49,603 nucleotides of DNA from contig JALSRM010000037.1 of NCBI GenBank assembly GCA_026984775.1, positions 1 to 49,603 on the forward strand, given 5' to 3'. This DNA is from Gammaproteobacteria bacterium. GTDB lineage: Bacteria; Pseudomonadota; Gammaproteobacteria; CAJXQU01. The notes beneath the pieces were generated by a model. It saw nothing but the letters and a program-made list of their open reading frames with translations, was not told the origin of the DNA and searched no databases. Shown piece after piece: positions 28,240 through 39,445 of the stretch; the first letter of the stretch is position 1, and each line of letters starts with the position of its first letter. Position numbers and translations under genes: made by a program.

Positions 28240-28243
<4 letters not shown>
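27869..28243 (+). CDS. crcB: Fluoride channel CrcB/FluC
   Basis: A 124-residue four-helix membrane protein. Family motifs are [10 protein letters not shown] at the N-terminus, [10 protein letters not shown] in helix 2 and GAFTTFSTF in helix 3, which contains the phenylalanines that line the fluoride path. It exports fluoride as a dual-topology dimer. It overlaps rarA and the next gene by 4 bases each. I saw no fluoride riboswitch upstream, and its position inside an operon suggests constitutive expression. Confidence 0.95.
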
Positions 28244-29852
<1,609 letters not shown>

Positions 29853-29890
29853 CATACTGAAGTAAATAAGGAGAGGAGTTGTTATCACTC

Positions 29891-30205
29891 TTATACTACA
29901 GGTTCGAAATAATCCATTTCGCTGTATTCGATTTCATCAAATTCATCCAACAAAATCATATCGACGAGATCCTGTACACGACTGTCCGGAGTTATTTCGA
30001 CAGTGAGTTCATCAAACATCTCTTTGATGGATTGTTTGAGTGCCTCCTGCTTTTGCAGATCCATACCAAGATCATTAACCAAGTGGCTTTCCGGCTCTAT
30101 GCTCTCCAGGCTGACACCAAGAGTATCGGAAATTATAGAATAGACAGTCATGGTCATCAGACCTCTAACTGTTTCGAATTCATTATCGCCAATTTTAAAA
30201 CACAT
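29891..30205 (-). CDS. Acyl-carrier-protein-like protein lacking the phosphopantetheine serine
   Basis: A 104-residue acidic protein. Residues ~19-88 match the helix pattern of acyl carrier proteins: a helix ending SDTLGVS, then IEPESHLVNDLG, then helix 2. In ACPs the next residues are DSL with the serine that carries phosphopantetheine; here they are MDLQKQE, so a leucine stands at the serine position and no other serine is close. The tail after residue 88 is strongly acidic (DEFDEIEYSEMDYFE). It should not be able to carry acyl chains. AGAGGG precedes the ATG at 30205; a start at 30157 (MTMTV) with its own AGAGG is also possible. Convergent with serS, divergent from the ferritin-like gene. 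Function unknown. Confidence 0.7.
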   Translation of the reverse strand: MCFKIGDNEFETVRGLMTMTVYSIISDTLGVSLESIEPESHLVNDLGMDLQKQEALKQSIKEMFDELTVEITPDSRVQDLVDMILLDEFDEIEYSEMDYFEPVV

Positions 30206-30288
30206 AGGTCCCTCTATTCATGAGTTGTGGAAAACTTGTTGTTGATTAGGTTTTCAGTGAAATCATCCATGATTTCTTCCGGGAATGA

Positions 30289-31188
30289 ATGGGATATCCA
30301 TCCCCATACATATGCGGTGTTTCATTGTCTCACATCATAGTTAACGTTAAACGAGTAAAAAACTTGAATAGTAAAATCAGTAACAGTACTCAAAATGGTA
30401 ATCTCTTTGCTGCAATTGAACGCTGTCTTCTTATTTGTGAAGTATCAGGCAAACTGGCACAGGTCGAAAACTTATATAGAGAGTATCAGAAAGGTTGTTT
30501 TGAACGTTCGGCATATGGTTCGTTTCTGCTAGCTTCTCGGGTGGGTTTTCCTGAACTACCAGAACTTGTAAGACCTAAAGACCTGCCAAAACGTACTTTT
30601 CATGATATGAAGGGACGGGTTGCTTTGTTACATTCGATTGCGCATATTGAGTTCAACGCAATCAATTTGGCACTCGATGCTGCCTATCGTTTTCGGGAAA
30701 TGCCGGAAGAATATTATGCTGACTGGCTTCTTGTTGCCGTAGAGGAGGTCAAGCATTTCAGATTATTGCAAGAGCGATTGAAAGAGCTTGGTTCTGACTA
30801 CGGTTATTTACCGGCACATCGTGGTCTATGGGACATGGCAGTGCAAACAGCAGGAGACGTTTTGATTCGGATGGCACTGATTCCACGATATCTGGAGGCA
30901 CGAGGATTGGATGTTACACCTCAGATGATCGGTAAATTTGAAAGTGTCGGTGATCAAAAAAGTAGTCGTATACTCAAAATCATTCTTAATGATGAAGTTG
31001 GTCATGTTAGAACCGGTAATCGGTGGTTTAACTTTATCTGCCTGGAGCGCAGGATAGATCCGGTTTCCACATGGTTTCGATTGATCAGAGAAAATTTGAA
31101 AGGCCCGGTTCGAGGACCTTTCAATCTCGAGTTGCGCAGACAGGCCGACTTTAGTGATGAAGAATTGAAGCAATTGTTGGAATATTGA
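30289..31188 (+). CDS. DUF455 ferritin-like protein
   Basis: A 299-residue protein when read from the ATG at 30289; a TTG at 30364 would give 274 residues and fits the family start better, but neither has a clear Shine-Dalgarno. From about residue 95 (LPKRTFHDMKGRVALLH) it is a four-helix ferritin-like protein with likely metal ligands E121 (HIEFNAI), E153/H156 (EEVKHF), E203 (RYLEARGLD) and E236/H239 (DEVGHV). Such proteins may bind a di-iron centre, as in MiaE-like enzymes, but the reaction is not known. It converges on the PEP-CTERM protein gene with no gap. Confidence 0.85.
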   Translation: MGYPSPYICGVSLSHIIVNVKRVKNLNSKISNSTQNGNLFAAIERCLLICEVSGKLAQVENLYREYQKGCFERSAYGSFLLASRVGFPELPELVRPKDLPKRTFHDMKGRVALLHSIAHIEFNAINLALDAAYRFREMPEEYYADWLLVAVEEVKHFRLLQERLKELGSDYGYLPAHRGLWDMAVQTAGDVLIRMALIPRYLEARGLDVTPQMIGKFESVGDQKSSRILKIILNDEVGHVRTGNRWFNFICLERRIDPVSTWFRLIRENLKGPVRGPFNLELRRQADFSDEELKQLLEY

Positions 31189-32748
31189 TCATTTTCTTCG
31201 ACCAAAGATTCCCAGTCCAGTTAAGGCTGTCAGAAGGAACCAGACTGAAGATGGCAAGGGCACTGCGGAGGTCTGCCATGCAAGCGCATAATCATGGTTG
31301 AAAGCAGCTTCTCCTGGAGCACGCGATACTTCCAGTCGATAATCCCCTGCAGTGAGGTCCAGCCACAGGTTTTCTGTATTGTCGATTCGGCTCATGGAGC
31401 TTGCGATCAGTACGTTGGCTGAGTTATATAGCATGAGATCGAGATCGTAGAGGACCGGGGAATAATCTGAAAAGTTATCAGACTCATTTCCGCTACTGGT
31501 TTCAAAAGCAAGGTTCCAAACTAGCGAGGCAATGAATTTAGCATCAGAGGCCAGATGAAACAGGTAAGAGGCAGTGTCGTTGGAGCCGCCAGCACCGCCA
31601 AATGCACTATCGTAATCAAAACCTGTCGTATTGACATTACCTGCTTCCTGCTCACCCGCCGCTAAGATCTGGTAACTGTTGAAGATATTCAGCTGCCCGG
31701 CACCGAACCTGTCATCAAGGCCATTATCAGCAGCATGGGAGCCGTTGCGGTAATCGGTAATATCCGGTCGACCGTCTGTGTTCTGTGTTTCACGTCTGGC
31801 TCCCGCCATGATCACTGCCTTGATGACTTCTGATCGTTCAGCGTTATAGATGGTTTTCCCATTGATTGACTCACCTGCTCCTGTGGCCTGATCATGTGCA
31901 TAATTGATCAACAGTGCTGCGGCCGATGCGACACGTGGCGTTGCTGCGCTATGTGAAGATTCTGGAACCACCACATCTGGCCGAATTCGCTGATTGGAAT
32001 CGTAAGGTGACGAGGAGAGGTTGACCGCGTTACCGGAGGAACCACCATCAGTTCTCCCGACGGCAATGATATTGAAAGCGGTTCCATCCAGGGGAGCTCC
32101 TGTGCTTGCAGTAGCAACGATCTGTTCATCCTTATCCACAATCCAGTCGATACGACTCAGTATCTCTCTGGCTTGGGCTTTTTGATTCGCATCATTTAGA
32201 TTGATGGCGCCTTGGTAACTGTGATTGGAGACACGTATGGAGGAGGTCAGGGGTGTAGACCCCGGCCCTGTGCTCCTAGTATTAAGATAGCCACCAGTCA
32301 GCCAATGATCGGCAGCGAAGACATGGACCTCTGAAATGCCGGGCGAGGTGGAATGGTCATTCCCATAAAACAGACGTGCTGTTCCGGTTGCATGTGCTGA
32401 ATAATTCGTTGAAAAGCCATAACTGGGAGTGTGATCTGAAGTATGGTCGTAACCCGCCGGTGGTGTTGGATCAGATGCACTGTCCCGGTAGTTTTTGATT
32501 GCTTTATCCGGTCTGTATAAACAGTTTCCAGGTGCTGTGTTTACCTCACAGCCTGTTCCGGTAAAGGCTTCTGCGATTGCTACAGGGACACCTGAACCAT
32601 CAGGGGTAGTCGAACCTTGTTGAGTCTGCAGATCAGAAAACCCAATATCATCGAACAAAGTTGCTGAAGCTGGCGCCCCGAGACAAAGAAAAGTTGTATA
32701 AAGAACAGCTTTAATCAGCCCAGTCAGACCGAGGATGTTTGAATTCAT
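31189..32748 (-). CDS. Subtilase-like exported protein with VPLP-type PEP-CTERM sorting signal
   Basis: A 519-residue protein with a signal peptide (cleaved near residue 29, APASAT). The C-terminus is a PEP-CTERM sorting signal: VPLPSS (496-501), a hydrophobic helix and RRK at the end. The middle resembles S8 peptidases: AHATGTA (H119), SNHSYQG at the oxyanion-hole position, and SSHSAATPRVASAAA, where S267 aligns with the nucleophile. The usual GTS before it is SHS, and the usual Asp seems to be E60 (VAIAEA), so activity is uncertain. An exosortase would cut it at the sorting signal; none is in the window. Confidence 0.75.
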   Translation of the reverse strand: MNSNILGLTGLIKAVLYTTFLCLGAPASATLFDDIGFSDLQTQQGSTTPDGSGVPVAIAEAFTGTGCEVNTAPGNCLYRPDKAIKNYRDSASDPTPPAGYDHTSDHTPSYGFSTNYSAHATGTARLFYGNDHSTSPGISEVHVFAADHWLTGGYLNTRSTGPGSTPLTSSIRVSNHSYQGAINLNDANQKAQAREILSRIDWIVDKDEQIVATASTGAPLDGTAFNIIAVGRTDGGSSGNAVNLSSSPYDSNQRIRPDVVVPESSHSAATPRVASAAALLINYAHDQATGAGESINGKTIYNAERSEVIKAVIMAGARRETQNTDGRPDITDYRNGSHAADNGLDDRFGAGQLNIFNSYQILAAGEQEAGNVNTTGFDYDSAFGGAGGSNDTASYLFHLASDAKFIASLVWNLAFETSSGNESDNFSDYSPVLYDLDLMLYNSANVLIASSMSRIDNTENLWLDLTAGDYRLEVSRAPGEAAFNHDYALAWQTSAVPLPSSVWFLLTALTGLGIFGRRK

Positions 32749-32949
32749 ACCACCAGATTACTTTAGCAAACAAAAGAATCTGACCAGCAAGATTTATGCC
32801 TTTGACACATTGGAGAAATTCAATTACTTACAGGCTGACTGGTCTGAAGCTGGCGTTTAATCATGTGGTTATGTCGTTTATTAGTGACACCCCAAGGCTT
32901 GAGAAAAAATGGCTTATGATCACTGATTTTTCCATGAACCAGCTTGGTC

Positions 32950-34344
32950 CTATCCAGACAGCCCCTTATAAACCTCTTCCATTGTCTCTCTTGCGTCACC
33001 AAACAGCATACGGGTGTTTTCCATGTAAAAAAGCGGATTATCGACACCTGCATAGCCGGAGGCCATGCTGCGCTTGGAAACGATAGTGGTTTTACTCTTC
33101 CAGACTTCAAGAACTGGCATGCCAGCAATCGGGCTGTTCGGATCAGTCTTGGCGGAAGGATTAACGATGTCATTGGCTCCGATTACGATAGTGACATCAA
33201 CTTCAGGAAATTCGTCATTAATCTCATCCATCTCATAAACAATATCGTAGGGGACATGGGCTTCCGCCAGCAAAACATTCATATGTCCCGGCATACGTCC
33301 GGCCACAGGGTGAATGGCAAACTTGACATCAATACCTTTTTCTCGAAGAAAACGGGTGACTTCATAAACGGCGTGCTGTGCTTGAGCAACAGCCATACCA
33401 TAGCCCGGGACTATGATGACTTTTTTCGCATCAAGAAGCAGGCTAGCTGTCTCTTCTGGCGAGATTGGATTGACTTCTCCGGCTTCTTCATCTGAAGCTG
33501 GCCCTCCTGTTGTGGTTCCAAAGCCTCCAGCAATCACGCTGATAAAGTTACGATTCATCGCACGACACATGATATAACTCAGGATCGCACCGCTGCTGCC
33601 GACCAGTGCACCAACGACAATCAGAAGGTCATTGTTGAGCATAAAGCCAGTTGCTGATGCGGCCCATCCAGAATAGCTGTTGAGCATGGAGATAACAACG
33701 GGCATGTCGGCGCCACCGATAGCCATTACCATGTGTATGCCAAAGGCCAGAGCGATCACGGTCATCAACAAAAGTGGAACCATTCCGCCACCGGTTTCGG
33801 CACCATCCAGGAAAGCACGTCCCAGGATGAAAACGAGTATCAGCGCCGCCAGGTTCAGCCAATGCCGTGCTGGAAGCAGCAGCGGCTTGCCATCAATTTT
33901 ACCACTGAGTTTTCCGTAGGCGATCACTGAACCTGAAAAGGTCAGGGCACCAATGAAGATACCTACATAGGTCTCAATCTCGTGGATGGTCTTCTCTGCT
34001 CCAGTCAGGGTGACTGTACTATCCATAAAGTTGGCATAACCTACGAGGACGGCCGCCATACCCACGAGGCTGTGAAGAATAGCGACCAGTTCAGGCATCT
34101 CGGTCATCTGAACACGTTGGGCCATGGCAAGACCTATGGTTCCGCCAATGAGCATGGAAAAGATAATCCCCCAATAGCTGTCGACAGAATTACTCAAAAT
34201 GGTGGCCAGAACGGCAATGGCCATCCCGATCATGCCGTAGAGGTTTCCTCTCCGTGCTGTTTCCTGATGACTCAATCCACCCAATGCCAGGATAAAAAGG
34301 ATGGTTGCACCTATATAGCTTACCGTTACGATTCCCTGCGTCAT
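32950..34344 (-). CDS. pntB: NAD(P) transhydrogenase subunit beta
   Basis: A 464-residue membrane protein. The N-terminal ~280 residues contain about eight helices of the proton channel; the C-terminal domain (from [17 protein letters not shown]) is the NADP(H)-binding domain III with [18 protein letters not shown] and GANDIVNP. With PntA it couples proton entry to hydride transfer from NADH to NADP+. The gene begins 3 bases after pntA ends, so the two are co-transcribed. No terminator is visible in the 201-base gap downstream. Confidence 0.97.
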   Translation of the reverse strand: MTQGIVTVSYIGATILFILALGGLSHQETARRGNLYGMIGMAIAVLATILSNSVDSYWGIIFSMLIGGTIGLAMAQRVQMTEMPELVAILHSLVGMAAVLVGYANFMDSTVTLTGAEKTIHEIETYVGIFIGALTFSGSVIAYGKLSGKIDGKPLLLPARHWLNLAALILVFILGRAFLDGAETGGGMVPLLLMTVIALAFGIHMVMAIGGADMPVVISMLNSYSGWAASATGFMLNNDLLIVVGALVGSSGAILSYIMCRAMNRNFISVIAGGFGTTTGGPASDEEAGEVNPISPEETASLLLDAKKVIIVPGYGMAVAQAQHAVYEVTRFLREKGIDVKFAIHPVAGRMPGHMNVLLAEAHVPYDIVYEMDEINDEFPEVDVTIVIGANDIVNPSAKTDPNSPIAGMPVLEVWKSKTTIVSKRSMASGYAGVDNPLFYMENTRMLFGDARETMEEVYKGLSG

Positions 34345-34347
34345 GGT

Positions 34348-35898
34348 TTAACCCTCCTGTTTCCTAAACATCTCAAGCATGCGACGGGTTACTGCGAAGC
34401 CGCCGACAATGTTGATGCTGGTGATAAATACTGCAAGAATCGCAAGGAGTGATGCGATCCCACTGGGTGCCGAAACCTGGATCAGTGCGCCTATGATAAT
34501 GATACTGCTGATGGCATTGGTGACACTCATCAGTGGCGTGTGCAGCGAGGGTGTAACATTCCAGATCACCATATAGCCGACGAAGCAGGCGAGGACAAAA
34601 ACAGTGAAATGAGACATGAACGTTGCAGGGGCCACCGAGCCTACCCATAGCAGGGCAATAGCTGCAGCGGTAACCGGAAGTACCTGCTTCCATAGGGGTT
34701 TGGGTTGTTCAACTTCCTCGGTAACAGTAACTTCTTCTACCGGTTTTTTCTCTTTCGGTGGCGTAGCGGTAATTTTGGGTGGGGGAGGAGGCCATGTAAT
34801 CTCCCCTTCTTTGATTACGGTAGCACCACGGATGACCTCATCTTCCATATTGACGTTGATACTTCCATCCTTTTCTGGAGTTAGGTCACTGAGTAGATGA
34901 AAGAGGTTGGTCGCATAGAGCTGACTGGACTGGGTAGGTAGTCGACTGGGAAGATCCGTATAGCCGATAATTGTAACTCCGTGCTTGACAACGACCTTAT
35001 CCTTTTCGGTCAGTTCGCAGTTGCCTCCCTGTTCAGCAGCAAGATCCACGATGACACTTCCGGGCTTCATGGACTTGACCATTTTTTCGGTGATCAGGCG
35101 GGGAGCTGGTTTCCCAGGGATCAGGGCCGTCGTTATGATGATGTCCACTTCTTCAGCCTGTTCAGCAAAGAGGTTCATTTCAGCCTCAATGAACTCTTTG
35201 CTCATTACCTTGGCATAGCCGCCTTCTCCACTGGCATCCTCTTCAAAGTCCAATTCAAGGAACTCGGCATCCATGCTTTCAATCTGCTCCTTCACTTCTG
35301 GGCGAGTATCAAATGCCCGTACAATGGCTCCCAATCCCTTTGCTGTTCCGATGGCAGAAAGTCCTGCCACACCTGCACCAATGACCATGACTTTTGCAGG
35401 TGGAATTCTGCCCGCGGCAGTAATCTGGCCAGTAAAGAATCGTCCGAAATGCTCTGCCGCTTCAATAACTGCGCGATATCCAGCAATATTAGCCATCGAA
35501 CTTAGGGCATCCATTTTTTGGGCACGGGATATGCGGGGAATGGAATCCATGGCAAGGACGGTCATTTTTTTAGCCGCAAGCTTTTTCATCAATGCGTCAT
35601 TTTGTGCTGGCCAGATGAAACTGATCAGCGTTGAACCTTCTTTGAACAGGTCAACTTCGTCTGGTTCGGGTGCACGAACTTTTAGAATGATGTCGGCTTT
35701 TTCATAAAGGCTCTTTGCATCACGACGTATCGTGACCCCCACTTCTCGAAAGGCGGCGTCTGAGAAATTCGCCTTCTCACCTGCACCAGACTGAATTGAA
35801 ACATGAAAACCAAGTTTAATAAGTTTTTCTGCCACCTCCGGTGTTGTGGCAACACGGTTTTCACCCGGATAGATTTCTTTGGGTATACCGATCTTCAT
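34348..35898 (-). CDS. pntA: NAD(P) transhydrogenase subunit alpha
   Basis: A 516-residue full-length alpha subunit. Residues 1-~375 form the NAD(H)-binding domain I, with [18 protein letters not shown] and the mobile-loop region [17 protein letters not shown] proline-rich linker with five consecutive prolines (encoded at 34777-34791) and many Lys/Glu residues leads to the four C-terminal helices of domain II. The undivided form resembles E. coli PntA rather than the split PntAA/PntAB. The proline run is a predicted EF-P-dependent site. It is followed directly by pntB. Confidence 0.97.
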   Translation of the reverse strand: MKIGIPKEIYPGENRVATTPEVAEKLIKLGFHVSIQSGAGEKANFSDAAFREVGVTIRRDAKSLYEKADIILKVRAPEPDEVDLFKEGSTLISFIWPAQNDALMKKLAAKKMTVLAMDSIPRISRAQKMDALSSMANIAGYRAVIEAAEHFGRFFTGQITAAGRIPPAKVMVIGAGVAGLSAIGTAKGLGAIVRAFDTRPEVKEQIESMDAEFLELDFEEDASGEGGYAKVMSKEFIEAEMNLFAEQAEEVDIIITTALIPGKPAPRLITEKMVKSMKPGSVIVDLAAEQGGNCELTEKDKVVVKHGVTIIGYTDLPSRLPTQSSQLYATNLFHLLSDLTPEKDGSINVNMEDEVIRGATVIKEGEITWPPPPPKITATPPKEKKPVEEVTVTEEVEQPKPLWKQVLPVTAAAIALLWVGSVAPATFMSHFTVFVLACFVGYMVIWNVTPSLHTPLMSVTNAISSIIIIGALIQVSAPSGIASLLAILAVFITSINIVGGFAVTRRMLEMFRKQEG

Positions 35899-35976
35899 TT
35901 GATTTCCCCTGAGTGTGTGGGTTTATTGTTCTGTAGTGTTAATTCTAACGGGCAAAGCAAAGATGTCCATAGGTAA

Positions 35977-36174
35977 TCAGGTTCTGATCATGCTGATCAA
36001 CAATAAGATGAAGAAGATAATACCAGACATCAACCCGACATAGATCATCCAGTCCTTGCCACTTCCCTTCGGGCTATCCTGCCACATCCTTTTGGCGCTG
36101 GGCCAGATGAACAGGATCATCATGATCAGGAAAAGTGCTTGTGCCAGTTTGAACCAGTCGAATGAACCGTCCAT
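35977..36174 (-). CDS. Small two-helix membrane protein
   Basis: A 65-residue protein with two hydrophobic helices (about residues 8-25 and 43-62) separated by a basic, polar loop (SAKRMWQDSPKGSGKDW). I do not recognise a family. It lies 78 bases upstream of pntA on the same strand and downstream of a clear terminator, so it may be the first gene of the pnt transcript. GAGGA about eight bases before the ATG supports the start. Confidence 0.65.
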   Translation of the reverse strand: MDGSFDWFKLAQALFLIMMILFIWPSAKRMWQDSPKGSGKDWMIYVGLMSGIIFFILLLISMIRT

Positions 36175-36193
36175 ATGGAAATCCTCACGAAAT

Positions 36194-36221
36194 AAAAAAC
36201 CCCGATTGGTCGGGGTTTTTT
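36194..36221. terminator. Bidirectional intrinsic terminator
   Basis: CCCCG (36200-36204), a six-base loop and CGGGG (36211-36215) are flanked by A6 and T6, so the hairpin with U-run works on both strands. On the minus strand it ends the transcript of the Bax-inhibitor family gene just upstream, isolating it from the small membrane protein and pntAB. Confidence 0.9.
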
Positions 36222-36239
36222 AGATGAAATTAGTAAAGC

Positions 36240-36908
36240 TCAATCGTCACCGAAAATTCCAAGGATATGCAAAAGGCTGGTGAAAATATTGTACAGGCTG
36301 AGATAGATACTAACAGTGGCATGGATATAGTTAGTTTCTCCACCGCGAACGATTCGGCTAGTATCATACAAAATAAATCCAGACATGATCATGATAACAG
36401 CAGCACTAAGCGCCAGACTCAATGCCGGTATATTCAAGAATAGATTAAGCAGCATGGCTCCGAGGATAACTAAAAGACCTGTTACCAGGAAACCTCCCAA
36501 GAAGCTAAAATCTTTTTTGGTCGTCAGTACATAGCCTGATAAGGCAAGAAATATCACACCTGTACCACCCAATGCGGTCATAACGATTTGTGTGCCCTGT
36601 GCTGTGTGCATGTAATAGGAAAGTATTGGACCAAGGCTGTAGCCAAGAAGACCGGTTATGGCGAAGACAACACCTAGACCTACTGCAGAATGGGCCGTTC
36701 TTGGCAGAACAAACCAGATCAGGGCCATTGCAATGAAACTTGCGCCCAGTGCAAGGCCTCTGGATGGAACCATATACATGGAAATCCAGGCAGTGATTGC
36801 GCTGAATAGCAGGGTCAGTGCAAGCAACATATAGGTGTTTTTAAGTACCTTGTTTGTTACAAGAACTGATTCTTGGGAACGGGTAACAACAGATTGTGGT
36901 GAATTCAT
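36240..36908 (-). CDS. Bax inhibitor-1/YccA family membrane protein
   Basis: A 222-residue protein with seven predicted helices. The start is taken as the ATG at 36908, because AAGGAG lies at good spacing before it; the longer frame that begins at 36971 has no such site. The C-terminal helix region FILYDTSRIVRGGETNYI contains the aspartate and the signature of the BI-1 (TMBIM/YccA) family, and the protein ends in GIFGDD. E. coli YccA modulates the FtsH protease and other members are pH-sensitive calcium leak channels; which applies here is unknown. It is transcribed alone and ends at the terminator. Confidence 0.9.
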   Translation of the reverse strand: MNSPQSVVTRSQESVLVTNKVLKNTYMLLALTLLFSAITAWISMYMVPSRGLALGASFIAMALIWFVLPRTAHSAVGLGVVFAITGLLGYSLGPILSYYMHTAQGTQIVMTALGGTGVIFLALSGYVLTTKKDFSFLGGFLVTGLLVILGAMLLNLFLNIPALSLALSAAVIMIMSGFILYDTSRIVRGGETNYIHATVSIYLSLYNIFTSLLHILGIFGDD

Positions 36909-37020
36909 TCGATAAACTCCTTGGATTATTATGGTTAACTCACTGTTTTTACGACAACGAGAAATATACATGGTTCGGATGCAGATCCAAAATTCGAACT
37001 AAAAAATGCAATTCAGCTGT

Positions 37021-37048
37021 TTGAGCTTGAGCAACTATCGGGTATTAT
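37021..37048 (+). promoter_or_regulatory. Predicted promoter of tRNA-Ser
   Basis: TTGAGC (37021-37026), 16 bases, TATTAT (37043-37048). The bases after the -10 are GC-rich (ACGCC), like the discriminators of stable RNA genes under stringent control. The start site would lie just upstream of the tRNA at 37061. Confidence 0.5.
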
Positions 37049-37060
37049 ACGCCACCGTAA

Positions 37061-37151
37061 GGAGAGATGGCAGAGCGGTTGAATGCACTGGTCTTGAAAA
37101 CCAGCAAGGGTTAATAGCCCTTCCAGGGTTCGAATCCCTGTCTCTCCGCCA
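37061..37151 (+). tRNA. tRNA-Ser (anticodon UGA)
   Basis: Acceptor stem GGAGAGA pairs with TCTCTCC (37141-37147), followed by discriminator G and an encoded CCA (37149-37151). The anticodon stem CTGGT/ACCAG encloses the loop CTTGAAA, giving anticodon TGA at 37095-37097. A long variable arm and the T-loop GGTTCGAATCC are present, as expected for a serine tRNA. Together they are 88 bases plus CCA. Confidence 0.97.
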
Positions 37152-37158
37152 AAACGAT

Positions 37159-37180
37159 AAGCCCCGTTAAGGGGCTTTTT
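37159..37180 (+). terminator. Intrinsic terminator after tRNA-Ser
   Basis: GCCCC (37161-37165), loop GTTAA, GGGGC (37171-37175) and five Ts. It lies 10 bases after the CCA end and separates the tRNA from leuB. Confidence 0.88.
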
Positions 37181-37244
37181 GTTATATGCAGTATACTTTA
37201 ATATCATCTGCCCAGATTCCTGACATACAATAGGGTTTGTTTGA

Positions 37245-38333
37245 ATGAGTCGACATAAAATTCTGGTTTTGCCCGGTGATGGCATAGGCCCAGAGATTGT
37301 AGCTGAAGCCGAAAAGGTACTGGATGTACTTGCTTCCTATCACGGACTTGATATCACTGTGGAGCATGGCCTCATTGGTGGCGCAGCAATCGACAAGACA
37401 GGTACTCCGTTACCAGATGTTTCACTGGAAAAAGCCAGGAAGGCCGATGCTATCCTTTTAGGCGCCGTTGGAGGGCCCAAATGGGAACCTCTTGATATTT
37501 CGATTCGGCCCGAAAAGGGGTTGCTCAAAATCAGGGCCGAACTCGAGTTGTTTGCCAATTTGCGCCCCGCCTTGACCGCACCGCAACTGGTTAGTGCTTC
37601 CACCTTGCGTTCCGAAGTGGTTTCGGGGCTTGATCTTATGATTGTGAGAGAGTTGACCGGAGGTATTTATTTTGGACAGCCGCGTGGGATTCGCGAATTG
37701 GATAACGGGGAAAAACAAGGCTTTAATACACTTGTCTATAGTGAGTCCGAGATCCGTAGGATAGGACGGGTGGCATTTGAATCCGCATTGAAACGTAATA
37801 GACGAGTCTGCTCTGTTGACAAGGCCAATGTGCTGGAAGTAACACAATTGTGGCGCGATGTCATGACAGAAATGTCGCAAGAATATCCAGAGGTCGAACT
37901 CACACACATGTATGTCGATAATGCCGCCATGCAATTGGTTCGTGCACCGAAACAGTTCGATGTCATGGTTACCACCAATATGTTTGGCGATATACTGTCC
38001 GACCTGGCTTCAATGTTGACAGGTTCAATCGGTATGCTGCCCTCTGCATCGCTGGATGAAGAAGGCAAGGGTATGTATGAACCGATTCATGGTTCGGCAC
38101 CTGATATTGCAGGTCAGAATATGGCCAATCCACTGGCAACGATCCTTTCTGTAGCCATGCTGCTTCGCTATTCACTGGGTGAGACGGAGCAGGCTGATCG
38201 GGTTGAAAAGGCTGTCGACAGGGTACTTGAAGGAGGGTATAGAACAGCAGACATCTATTCAGAAGGCACAAAGAAAGTTTCCACCAGTGAAATGGGCGAT
38301 GCCGTTGCCACTGCCCTGAAGGGATTTAAGTAA
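37245..38333 (+). CDS. leuB: 3-isopropylmalate dehydrogenase
   Basis: A 362-residue beta-decarboxylating dehydrogenase. Key motifs are [10 protein letters not shown] at the N-terminus, [13 protein letters not shown] around residue 88, the [10 protein letters not shown] metal-binding segment, [12 protein letters not shown] and the NAD-specific [18 protein letters not shown]. It catalyses the third step of leucine synthesis. leuC and leuD are not directly upstream in this window; the tRNA-Ser unit takes that place. asd starts immediately after its stop (TAA then ATG), so the two are co-transcribed. Confidence 0.97.
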   Translation: MSRHKILVLPGDGIGPEIVAEAEKVLDVLASYHGLDITVEHGLIGGAAIDKTGTPLPDVSLEKARKADAILLGAVGGPKWEPLDISIRPEKGLLKIRAELELFANLRPALTAPQLVSASTLRSEVVSGLDLMIVRELTGGIYFGQPRGIRELDNGEKQGFNTLVYSESEIRRIGRVAFESALKRNRRVCSVDKANVLEVTQLWRDVMTEMSQEYPEVELTHMYVDNAAMQLVRAPKQFDVMVTTNMFGDILSDLASMLTGSIGMLPSASLDEEGKGMYEPIHGSAPDIAGQNMANPLATILSVAMLLRYSLGETEQADRVEKAVDRVLEGGYRTADIYSEGTKKVSTSEMGDAVATALKGFK

Positions 38334-39359
38334 ATGAGTGATCACAAATTCAATGTCGCAATCGTGGGTGCCACAGGTGCTGTAGGGGAAGTAATGCTCG
38401 AAATTCTCGAGGAGCGTAATTTCCCAGTAGACAATCTTTACCTGCTCGCCAGTAGCCGATCTGCGGGTACCAGGATGAAATTTCATGATCAGGCTATAAC
38501 TGTCCTGGATCTGGAAACTTTTGATTTTAAAGGTGTCGATGTCGGGTTGTTTTCACCCGGTGCCTCTGTTTCCGCTATTTATGCACCGAAGGCTGTCGAG
38601 GCGGGCTGTGTCGTTATCGATAATACCTCGCAGTTCCGATATGATGATGAAATCCCCTTGGTTGTACCTGAAGTGAACCCTGAGGCAATCGCTGACTACA
38701 AAAACAGGGGAATCATAGCCAACCCAAACTGTTCCACCATCCAGATGCTGGTGGCGTTGAAGCCGATCTATGATGCAGTTGGTATCGAACGAATCAATGT
38801 TTGTACATACCAGGCTGTTTCAGGAACAGGCAAAGACGCGATCGAGGAGTTGGCAACGCAAACTGTGAATCTTCTTAATGGCAAAGAGATCGAAACAAAT
38901 GTTTACCCTAAGCAGATTGCTTTCAATGCCTTGCCCCATATCGACATTTTCTATGATAACGGATACACAAAAGAAGAAATGAAAATGGTTTGGGAGACAC
39001 GCAAGATCATGGGAGACGATACAATCCAGGTCAATCCTACGGCGGTCAGAATCCCTGTCTTTTATGGTCATTCCGAAGCAGTACATATTGAGACCCGCGA
39101 CAAGATAACTGCTGATCAGGCAAGAAAACTGCTCAGCAGTGCACCGGGTATCAAGGTATTGGATGAACACAAGGATGGAGGTTATCCAACTGCGGTGACG
39201 GAAGGGGCAGGCACGGATTTTGTATATGTAGGGAGGATACGTGAAGATATTTCCTATGAAAGGGGCCTAAACCTCTGGGTTGTATCGGATAATGTTCGCA
39301 AAGGTGCTGCATTGAACAGTATTCAAATTGCCGAATACTTTGTTAAAAATCATCTCTAA
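38334..39359 (+). CDS. asd: Aspartate-semialdehyde dehydrogenase
   Basis: A 341-residue enzyme with an N-terminal NADP-binding GATGAVGEV (12-20) and the catalytic cysteine C133 in NPNCSTIQM. It reduces aspartyl phosphate to the semialdehyde used for lysine, threonine, methionine and diaminopimelate. The sequence is of the shorter Asd type found next to leuB and fimV in many gammaproteobacteria. It starts one base after the leuB stop. Confidence 0.96.
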   Translation: MSDHKFNVAIVGATGAVGEVMLEILEERNFPVDNLYLLASSRSAGTRMKFHDQAITVLDLETFDFKGVDVGLFSPGASVSAIYAPKAVEAGCVVIDNTSQFRYDDEIPLVVPEVNPEAIADYKNRGIIANPNCSTIQMLVALKPIYDAVGIERINVCTYQAVSGTGKDAIEELATQTVNLLNGKEIETNVYPKQIAFNALPHIDIFYDNGYTKEEMKMVWETRKIMGDDTIQVNPTAVRIPVFYGHSEAVHIETRDKITADQARKLLSSAPGIKVLDEHKDGGYPTAVTEGAGTDFVYVGRIREDISYERGLNLWVVSDNVRKGAALNSIQIAEYFVKNHL

Positions 39360-39445
39360 ATGATACTTATGCTATTATTTTAAGGTATATTCGGAAGTGT
39401 TTTTAGGGAGTTATGGTCATTCACGGCCATAATCTGGGAGGTAAT

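Noticed and set aside
37013-37285. 90-residue minus-strand frame across the tRNA with a GGETGIRTLEGL-like sequence
   Set aside because: It is the antisense translation of the tRNA-Ser, a well-known kind of false protein annotation.
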